This document shows, in pieces, positions 52,801 through 58,526 of a DNA stretch of 58,526 nt. The notes below the pieces were generated by a model, which was not told the origin of the DNA, searched no databases, and saw only the letters and a list, made by a program, of their open reading frames with translations. The DNA comes from Prevotella sp. (GTDB lineage Bacteria > Bacteroidota > Bacteroidia > Bacteroidales > Bacteroidaceae). The DNA is taken from the NCBI GenBank assembly GCA_016901395.1, contig JAEAMQ010000103.1:1-58526 (forward strand). Direction: 5' to 3'. Position 1 is the stretch's first letter; every line of letters begins with the position of its first letter. The position numbers were made by a program, and so were the translations under genes.

Positions 52801-53151
52801 GGCACTGGAATAAAGGAATAAGAGTTTTTTAGAATAAAAGTATTTGGGTTGGAATAATAGAATAAAAGAATAATAGAATTAAAGCCATTACCTTGTTGGT
52901 TGCTCATACAACTGCCAGACATTTGGCTATTATTCTGAGCGAAGCGATTATTCTATTATTCTCTAATTCCTATCAGAACAGCGGACTATCGGCTGTTATT
53001 CTGAGCGAAGCGATTATTCTATTATTCTCTAATTCCTATCAGAACAGCGGACCATCGGCTGTTATTCTGAGCGAAGCGATTATTCTATTATTCTCTTATT
53101 CCACTCCAAACACTATTCTTCTATTCTTCAATAATTCTTTTATTCTCAACA
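52801..53151. repeat. Repeat array F with a 66-bp (3 x 22) period
   Basis: The 66-bp unit starting TTATTCTGAGCGAAGCGATT occurs at 52930, 52996 and 53062 and divides into three 22-bp words. The left part (52801-52880) carries the inverse words AGAATAAAAG and GGAATAATAGAATAA, so it can pair with the right part. It fills the gap between argH and the next lipoprotein gene. Confidence 0.85.
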
Positions 53152-53154
53152 AAC

Positions 53155-53703
53155 ATGAAACCCCTCCCCCTCCTTTCCCTCTCCCTTCTCCTCGCCCTCT
53201 GTTCCTGTGGCGATACGCAGAGTCTGTATAGCCAAGCCTATTGCCGGCTGTATTTTGACAATTCCACTCACAACGATGCCACCCTCGCCACTGCCATGAC
53301 CGCCTATTCGGGGGCTTTCGTGACCATCACCGCCTCGGGCAGTCAGTTTGTTTTTGCCAGCAATCAGGGGTTAAGCAGCAAGGTGAATATGACCGCCGTC
53401 GACGTGCAGCGCGGCTACGTGCTCGGCATGAATGGCGGCATCATCGTAGGTTACGGCACATCGGCCGACGGAACTTTCTATGCCTACGACCGCGAATGCC
53501 CCAACTGCTTTGATGTAGACGCCCTGCCCGTGAAGAGTTACAAACTCTCGGTCAACGAGTTTGGCATCGCCACTTGCAGCAATTGCCATCGGCAGTACGA
53601 CATGAACAATGGCGGTATCGTCAGTTCGGGCGACGCGGGCAACAAGCTCTCACGCTACTACGCCACCACCACCGGTCCCTACGGTATGCTCAACGTGCAA
53701 TAG
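53155..53703 (+). CDS. Lipoprotein with two Cys-x-x-Cys motifs (Rieske/zinc-ribbon-like)
   Basis: A 182-residue lipoprotein: signal MKPLPLLSLSLLLALCSC with the lipobox Cys near 16-18. The second half has ECPNCFDVDALP (about 120) and CSNCHRQYDMNNGG (about 142), a paired CxxC arrangement. The order and the following GG/Tyr segment resemble a Rieske-like domain whose usual Cys-x-His pairs became Cys-x-x-Cys, which would favour zinc (or possibly an iron-sulfur centre) rather than a true [2Fe-2S] Rieske cluster. The residues are visible; the metal is inference. Confidence 0.72.
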   Translation: MKPLPLLSLSLLLALCSCGDTQSLYSQAYCRLYFDNSTHNDATLATAMTAYSGAFVTITASGSQFVFASNQGLSSKVNMTAVDVQRGYVLGMNGGIIVGYGTSADGTFYAYDRECPNCFDVDALPVKSYKLSVNEFGIATCSNCHRQYDMNNGGIVSSGDAGNKLSRYYATTTGPYGMLNVQ

Positions 53704-53751
53704 ACCTACGACTGCCACACCCTGACCGCCCACCGCTGATTTTCTGTTGAA

Positions 53752-53953
53752 AAATATTGAACAATGCTCTTCTGAGATTATCGTATTTTAAAATCCAGTT
53801 CTCTTTACGGGAAATACGGCGAAAACAAGCCGAATTTTAAAACACTGATAATCAGCAACTTGTAAATACAGGACAAAAACGCCTTTGCGATTACTATCTA
53901 ATCGTGTTGCCTTTAGTACCTAATCGCAAGGCGAATACTATCGAATGACCAGA
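53752..53953 (+). repeat. Dispersed intergenic element, copy C (22-bp tandem units)
   Basis: Leader words AAATATTGAACAATG and GGGAAATACGGCGAAAAC match copy A closely. Then three units of 22 bp start at 53888, 53910 and 53932, with ACTATCTAATCG and ACTATCGAATG. It lies in a convergent gap, as does copy A. Confidence 0.85.
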
Positions 53954-54356
53954 GGAAAAAGGTCAAAAGGAGGTGAAATACGGTTGTTTTCACCATGAAA
54001 TCAGTTGTTTTTTACAGACAAATCACATTTCATTCCCAATCAGATGAGCCCATTCTTCCCTATTCCCCTTGGAAAGACGGCTGGAAGCAGACAATCAAAA
54101 GTCGCTATTTTAAGCAGAATTTTCTTGACACATAATGGCTGGAAATATTTGTCTGTAGCTTTCTGTCACATCGCTATGAATCAGCCCGAAAGACACTTGC
54201 AGGAAGAGACTTTCACGTCATAAGGATGAAAGATATGCGTCACCATGCCCCGTATATGGTAGGAAAATACTAACTTTGCAACATCGTCAAGCTACAACGT
54301 CCCCTCTGCTCCGCAGCGGGGCAGTACCGACGGGATATCAGAGAGCGTCTCCCACG
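53954..54356. other. Gap between the 22-bp element and the cyclase gene
   Basis: No gene supported. It holds an isolated plus-strand TAACTTTG (54271-54278, no -33) that points into the 3' end of the cyclase gene, and a hairpin CCCCTCTGCTCCGCAGCGGGG (54301-54321) that may terminate the cyclase transcript. Confidence 0.4.
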
Positions 54357-54923
54357 CTACACATCAGCTGTCACCCGGCAGGGCAATCCTGTCATATCGC
54401 TGAAATTCATCGGATAGGTATGAGCATGAAACAGGGCGTGCGGATGCCCCTCAAGCACTTCGGCGAGATGGCAGAGGTTCTCGATGATGAATGTGCCGTG
54501 GTCGGCACAGAGCTGGTCTGTGGGTGTGTGCTCATGGCCACGGCGCACCCCGGCGAAGTCGATGCCGATGATGCTGACGTGGCGACGCAGCAGTTCCTCA
54601 ATGAGTTCCATCGACAATGTAGGGTGTTCTTTGAAATAAATGGCACCCCCATAGCCCACTTGCTCGATAAATCCGCTGTGAAAGGCCACAAACATGCCCT
54701 CTCCGACAAGGCTGAGGTCGATGTCGGCCGAGGTGGTCTCGCCCTGCCCCTGTGCTGAGATGTCGAAGACAATACCCCGCAACTCGGTATAATCCAGGGG
54801 AAACTTCTTGTTCATGACGTCAAAATGAGTGCCGATATGGCCCGTCAGAGCCTTCTTCTCATTGTCCTGTGCATCGGTCACCATCTTGGGGGTGACGAGC
54901 AAAGAAATGTCGATTTTCTTCAT
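54357..54923 (-). CDS. Cyclase-family metal-dependent hydrolase (kynurenine formamidase-like)
   Basis: A 188-residue cytosolic protein of the cyclase family (HxGTHxDxxxH superfamily). The metal motif GHIGTHFDVMNKKFPLDY is visible near 28-45, though the classic final His is replaced by a hydrophobic stretch. GIDFAGVRRGHEHTPTDQL and HALFHAHTYPMNF follow. The family includes kynurenine formamidases and isatin hydrolases, but with these changes the substrate cannot be named. Convergent with the upstream lipoprotein; divergent from the GH59 gene. Confidence 0.83.
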   Translation of the reverse strand: MKKIDISLLVTPKMVTDAQDNEKKALTGHIGTHFDVMNKKFPLDYTELRGIVFDISAQGQGETTSADIDLSLVGEGMFVAFHSGFIEQVGYGGAIYFKEHPTLSMELIEELLRRHVSIIGIDFAGVRRGHEHTPTDQLCADHGTFIIENLCHLAEVLEGHPHALFHAHTYPMNFSDMTGLPCRVTADV

Positions 54924-55099
54924 GTTTGGTTGGTTTGGCTGTCACACGCGACAACCATTTGACTGGAGTTGTGACGCATAGACCGCATGATGAACTTTGA
55001 GAGTATAACGGGCGAAATTGTCGGATATTACCGGAACAGACCATTCTTTATGACGAACAAAAGCTGGAGACAAATACAGAAACCTCATAAAACTATTGA

Positions 55100-57235
55100 A
55101 TGATGATGAAAAATCTATGGACAAAGACAGCGTGGACAGCAGGACTGCTGCTCTGTGCAGGCACCACGACTGCCGTGGCGCAGTTGCGCAGCGACGCTTC
55201 GGTGCAGACCATTGAGCTGAACGGTAAGGCCGGCGGCAAGCGGTTTGACGGCATCGGCATCGTGAACGGTGGCGGCGCGACGTCGGTTTTGCTCAAGGAC
55301 TATCCCGAAAAACAACGGTCAGAGATACTCGACATGGTGTATCGGCCTAAGTTTGGTGCCTCGGTGAGTGCGCTGCTGGTGGAGATTCCGGGCGACGGCA
55401 ACTCCACGCAGGGGTCGATGCCGAGCCACAGCCACTATCGCGGCGACTACAACTACGGGCGCGGCTACACGTGGTGGGTGCTGCGTGAGGCCAAGAAGCG
55501 CAACCCACGGCTGAGCCTTGATGCCGCGGCATGGAGCGCACCGGGATGGGTGGGCAACTTCTGGTCGCAGCAGGGGGTGGACTATTACCTCTCGTGGCTG
55601 CAGGGACTGCGCCATGTCTATGGGTTGGAACTCGATGCCATCGGCTGCAGAAACGAGCGCGGTGTGAGCTACGATTTTGCCAAAATGCTACGCCGTTCGC
55701 TCGACGAGAACGGGTTTTCCAAGGTGAAACTGCATGCCTTTGACAACTGGCCACAAGACAAACTCGACTTTGTGAAGGACATGGAGAAGGACACTGCGCT
55801 CGCCCGCGCCATCGACATCGTGAGCGGCCACACGTTTTCCACCATCCCCGTGACCGACGAACAGCAGGCTGTCATCAAACGGCTGGGCAAGCCTGTGTGG
55901 AACACCGAGGACCATATCTATCTCAAGGGCTTCGACTGCCTGATTGGAATTGTCGAGGCTTTCAACCGAAACTATATTCAAAGTGGTGTGACCAAGATTG
56001 TCAACTGGTACGACATCGGAGGTGTCTACCCCCTGGAGCCGTATGCGCAAGACCCTCCGATGCTGCTGGCCTGGGAGCCGTGGAGCGGACATTATGTGGT
56101 GCGCGAGGCATTGTGGGGCTATGCCCACTATGGCCAGTTTACCGAAGTGGGATGGCAGTATGTCGACGGGGCTTGCGCCAATCTGCGGGATGGCGGCAGC
56201 GTGGTGACGCTCAGGTCGCCCGAGGGAGACTACAGCGTCATCGCCGAGACACGCGACGCGAAGGTGGCGCAGACGGTGAGGTTCAGGCTCACGAAGGGCA
56301 TGACACGGCGTAAACTGTGTGTGTGGCGTAGCGATGAGCAACAGCAGTTTGTCAGGATGGACGACATCGTGCCGCGGGGTGGCAGCTATACCGTCACGCT
56401 GGAGCCGCATGCGGTCTACTCCATCTCCACAACGGGCGGACAACAGAAGGGTGGATTTGCGGAAATTCCGCAGTCGAGGCCGTTCCCCCTGCCCTACAAC
56501 GATGACTTTGAACAATATGCAAAGCCGGCGCAGTGGGGTTATCTGCCGCATTATCTGGCAGATATCCTGGGTTGTTTTGAACTCACGGAGCGTCCCGACG
56601 GACAGGGAATGTGCGTGAGGCAGACCGTGGGACAACAGACAGAAAGCTGGGCACCCGAGTGGAACTACTACACGATTGTGGGCGACTCGGCTTGGAACGA
56701 CTACGAGGTGAGTGCCGATGTGTGGCTCAATCCGCAGGACGAGGCTGGCGTGATGGGCCGTGTGTGCTATGTCGGAACGGGTTATGGCAGCATCGCCAAA
56801 GGCTATTATCTGAAGATCGACGACCGTGGCGTGTGCCGGTTGGTGGTGACACGCGGGCCGGTCGACAAGAAGAAGCTCACCGGCGATGCCGAGCAACAAG
56901 CGCTGTTGAAGAAGAGCCATGACCTGGAAGAAGGTGGCGAACTCGTGCTCGACAGCGCGATGGTAGACGGACTGACGGCTTGCCGGTGGCACCAGCTGCT
57001 GTTGCGGTTTGACGGCGACACCATCACGGGTGTGGTCAATGGGCGGAAAGTGGTGTCGGCGGTGCGTCGGCAGTATCCCCGTGGCATGGCCGGACTCATC
57101 GCTTTCAAGCAGCAACAGCGCGTGAGTACGCCCTATTTTGACAATCTGAAGATAGTGCCCATCGGCCGGTTACAGCCCACCGGAGCGGCGAGAACACGCG
57201 AGATAGAGCCGCTCTACGGCCCTGCGGCGCGATAA
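55100..57235 (+). CDS. GH59 galactocerebrosidase-like beta-galactosidase
   Basis: A 711-residue secreted glycoside hydrolase matching animal galactosylceramidase along its length: FDGIGIVNGGGATSVLLKDYP, WWVLREAKKRNPRLSLDAAAWSAPGWVG, the acid/base Glu186 in CRNERGVSYD, the nucleophile Glu270 in WNTEDHIYL, and WEPWSGHYVVREALWGYAHYGQFTEVGW. The C-terminal part (about 450-690) matches the lectin-like domain of the family. Signal peptide ends TTTAVAQ. GH59 removes galactose from galactosylceramides and related galactosides, so host or dietary glycolipids, or plant galactolipids, are possible substrates (inference). The start has three tandem ATGs (MMMKNLW). It ends 2 bases from the opposing comM remnant. 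Confidence 0.88.
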   Translation: MMMKNLWTKTAWTAGLLLCAGTTTAVAQLRSDASVQTIELNGKAGGKRFDGIGIVNGGGATSVLLKDYPEKQRSEILDMVYRPKFGASVSALLVEIPGDGNSTQGSMPSHSHYRGDYNYGRGYTWWVLREAKKRNPRLSLDAAAWSAPGWVGNFWSQQGVDYYLSWLQGLRHVYGLELDAIGCRNERGVSYDFAKMLRRSLDENGFSKVKLHAFDNWPQDKLDFVKDMEKDTALARAIDIVSGHTFSTIPVTDEQQAVIKRLGKPVWNTEDHIYLKGFDCLIGIVEAFNRNYIQSGVTKIVNWYDIGGVYPLEPYAQDPPMLLAWEPWSGHYVVREALWGYAHYGQFTEVGWQYVDGACANLRDGGSVVTLRSPEGDYSVIAETRDAKVAQTVRFRLTKGMTRRKLCVWRSDEQQQFVRMDDIVPRGGSYTVTLEPHAVYSISTTGGQQKGGFAEIPQSRPFPLPYNDDFEQYAKPAQWGYLPHYLADILGCFELTERPDGQGMCVRQTVGQQTESWAPEWNYYTIVGDSAWNDYEVSADVWLNPQDEAGVMGRVCYVGTGYGSIAKGYYLKIDDRGVCRLVVTRGPVDKKKLTGDAEQQALLKKSHDLEEGGELVLDSAMVDGLTACRWHQLLLRFDGDTITGVVNGRKVVSAVRRQYPRGMAGLIAFKQQQRVSTPYFDNLKIVPIGRLQPTGAARTREIEPLYGPAAR

Positions 57236-57237
57236 TC

Positions 57238-57687
57238 CTATATTCCCCGCTCCGCCCAGTCGCCGCGGTCGAGGTTGCGATAGCCTATGGCCTCGGCGAG
57301 ATGGGGCGACAACACGCGGTCGCTTCCGGCGAGGTCGGCGATGGTGCGCGCCACCTTGAGGATGCGGCTGTAGGCGCGGGCCGACAGCGACAGGCGTTCC
57401 ATCGCCACCCGCAGCAGCTCCAGACCGGCCTCGTCGGGCTCGGCATAGCGATGAATCATGCGTTCGGTCATCTGCGCATTGCAGTGAATGTCCTTGTATT
57501 CCTTAAATCTCTCGGTCTGGATGGCCCGCGCAGCGATGACGCGCTCGCGGATCTGGGCACTCGGTTCGCCCGGAGCGGCCTTGCTGATGTCCTTGAACGG
57601 CAGTGCGGCAATCTCACATTGCAGGTCTATTCGGTCTAAAGAAAGAGGGTCCGCTGATTTTACATGCTTTTGTACTGCTTCATAGTT
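57238..57687 (-). pseudogene. comM: comM/yifB (Mg-chelatase-like AAA ATPase), C-terminal remnant
   Basis: The last 150 codons of a YifB/ComM protein are intact: LDRIDLQCEIAALPFK, GEPSAQIRERVIAARAIQTERFKEY, CNAQMTERM and LSLSARAYSRILKVARTIADLAGS. Upstream the expected ISGPLLDRID site reads SADPLSLDRID, consistent with small insertions and deletions, and 20 codons further up the frame reaches a TAG, the stop of the next AT-rich gene. The N-terminal 350 or so residues, with the Walker motifs, are absent here. ComM helps branch migration during transformation in other bacteria. Family length is about 510. Confidence 0.85.
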
Positions 57688-58203
57688 CTATTTGGTTTCT
57701 AAGTTTATATTTTCTTTAGAACATTTTTGCGCAAAAAGAATACTGTCCGTAAAACATTCTATCTTCTTTATAATTTCTTCTGTAGACATCTTGTCAAAAA
57801 TTGTTTTTTTGTCCAATATATAATATTTTCGTTGTCGGGTAATTTTGTTGTTTGTTCTTGCAACAATCCAATTCTCATTAGATGCCGCATCTTCTACATA
57901 CTCAACAACATTCCCTATGGTATCATACTGTTCCTCGTAAAGAGGTATTAATCGTTCGCCACCGTAGCAAGTGTTCCCTTCAACAGATGTACCTCTAACT
58001 ATAATTCTTCCTCCACCATCCCAATCTATCATATAGATATTCTTGCCAAGGCAGTATGAACCATTTAATTCAGGAAGCCACCAGTTTGAAATAAATAAGA
58101 ATAATGCTAAACAAGTAGAAACAATTATTATTCCTAAAGAGAACACCAAAGTTGTTTTCCCAAAGTATTTTACAATATTTTCAACGATTTCTGTAGTTCT
58201 CAT
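57688..58203 (-). CDS. AT-rich single-pass membrane protein of unknown function
   Basis: A 171-residue protein with one helix (about 18-40, LVFSLGIIIVSTCLALFLFISNWWL) and a soluble domain with NGSYCLGKNIYMIDWDGGGRIIVRG and KITRQRKYYILDKKTIFD. Its base composition is far more AT-rich than its neighbours. The ATG overlaps the preceding reading frame as ATGA, so the two genes form an operon. It sits exactly where comM is cut, which marks it as acquired DNA. It may be an immunity-type or orphan accessory protein; nothing firm can be said. Confidence 0.65.
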   Translation of the reverse strand: MRTTEIVENIVKYFGKTTLVFSLGIIIVSTCLALFLFISNWWLPELNGSYCLGKNIYMIDWDGGGRIIVRGTSVEGNTCYGGERLIPLYEEQYDTIGNVVEYVEDAASNENWIVARTNNKITRQRKYYILDKKTIFDKMSTEEIIKKIECFTDSILFAQKCSKENINLETK

Positions 58204-58526
58204 CTTCTTAAAGTGCCAATACCATAATAATAGGTCTTAAAACCATGTTTATTGGGATCTATCCCGTAGATTGAATTATTGGCTCGTATAAAAACATTGC
58301 GTTTTTAGCACTCTTGAAACCAATTGATGATCCCAACTTTCCTTTTCATCGAAATCGTACCTGAATGGATCATGTCCGTTGCCCGACCATGGGTAGAAGA
58401 AGAAATTACATAGTGTTATCTGCTTCGCTGTCTTGTATTCCGACAGGTTATTTGCATCCATCCATCGTTTCATATAAGCAACGTCTTTCAATATGGGCTC
58501 ACAGATGTCTTTCTCGTAATCCAGAT
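58200..58526 (-). pseudogene. AT-rich reading frame with a probable frameshift, open at the window edge
   Basis: From the right edge the frame reads LDYEKDICEPILKDVAYMK... to WDHQLVSRVLK and, in the same frame, ends at a TAA at 58276. If one base is restored in the A5 run (plus-strand T5 at 58302-58306), the frame continues as KRNVFIRANNSIYGIDPNKH, then GFKTYYYGIGTLRR, and ends at a TGA overlapping the next ATG. That overlap suggests the shifted frame is the original 3' end. The protein is not recognised; the N-terminus is outside the window. Confidence 0.55.

Noticed and set aside
51801..52922. 373-codon open frame on the minus strand
   Set aside because: Antisense to argH; shadow frame rich in His and Val, no known domain.
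52893..53231. 112-codon frame across repeat array F
   Set aside because: It is open only because the 66-bp period is a multiple of three; the translated repeats carry no domain.
54276..54758. Plus-strand gene behind the TAACTTTG at 54271
   Set aside because: Antisense to the cyclase gene; a lone -7 box without -33 is weak evidence.
55688..57115. 475-codon open frame on the minus strand
   Set aside because: Antisense to the GH59 gene, His/Gln/Arg-rich shadow without any motif.
1..58526. tRNA, rRNA or classical riboswitches
   Set aside because: I looked through the intergenic stretches for T-loop words, acceptor stems and known riboswitch cores (ribD, pckA and pyrE leaders) and saw none; a covariance-model scan would be decisive.

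Overview
The window looks like a chromosomal segment of a member of the order Bacteroidales, most likely a Prevotella-type (Prevotellaceae) bacterium. Three things suggest this. Many genes are preceded by the Bacteroidetes primary promoter, TTTG-N19/20-TAnnTTTG, while classical -35/-10 boxes and strong Shine-Dalgarno sites are scarce. The gene orders are typical of the group: DUF6242-DUF6089-uppS-bamA-ompH(x3)-murI, korAB, and xerD back to back with aroQ. The coding DNA is moderately GC-rich, with AT-rich gaps. There are no tRNA, rRNA or CRISPR loci.

Layout. 0-9 kb: a truncated phenylacetate-CoA ligase, a TGS/uridine-kinase-like nucleoside kinase, xerD, aroQ, an O-methyltransferase with an in-frame insert, and a membrane-anchored AraC regulator divergent from a two-gene envelope operon. 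8.5-18.9 kb: a long minus-strand envelope-biogenesis block running DUF6242 lipoprotein, DUF6089 barrel, uppS, bamA, three Skp/OmpH paralogues, murI, rbfA and a LolC/E-type permease. 18.9-20.9 kb: a 2-kb gap with repeats and a compact promoter-peptide-terminator unit. 20.9-27 kb: pckA and upp (divergent), then an oxidative-stress cluster sod-ahpC-ahpF. 27-37.4 kb: a korB 3' fragment, two large secreted GH13 alpha-amylases with CBM26-like modules, and korAB. 37.8-45 kb: small secreted proteins, an HU-like DNA-binding protein, a DKNYP-type protein, a DUF554 membrane protein, a Zn/Cd P1B-ATPase and a TfoX-domain protein. 45-53 kb: ribD, an alpha/beta hydrolase, prmC, recX, a ComF-like gene, pyrE, an SRPBCC protein and argH. 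53-58.5 kb: a four-cysteine lipoprotein, a cyclase-family hydrolase, a GH59 galactocerebrosidase-like enzyme, and a comM 3' remnant abutting an AT-rich, apparently acquired segment.

How the genes fit together. The central minus-strand block combines polyprenyl carrier synthesis (uppS), peptidoglycan precursor supply (murI), outer-membrane protein chaperones (Skp x3) and insertion (bamA), and lipoprotein traffic (LolC/E-like). The amylases and the GH59 enzyme point to use of starch and galactosyl-glycolipid substrates, while pckA and korAB sit in anaerobic C3/C4/C5 metabolism.

The most unusual content is non-coding. Six intergenic arrays share a strict 22-bp period (or 66 and 88 bp, which are 3x and 4x22) although several are unrelated in sequence. 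REPIN-like inverted pairs occur three times, once inside ribD. Heptamer arrays sit on gene junctions and contain start or stop codons. A complete-looking short transcription unit encodes a 27-residue hydrophobic peptide.
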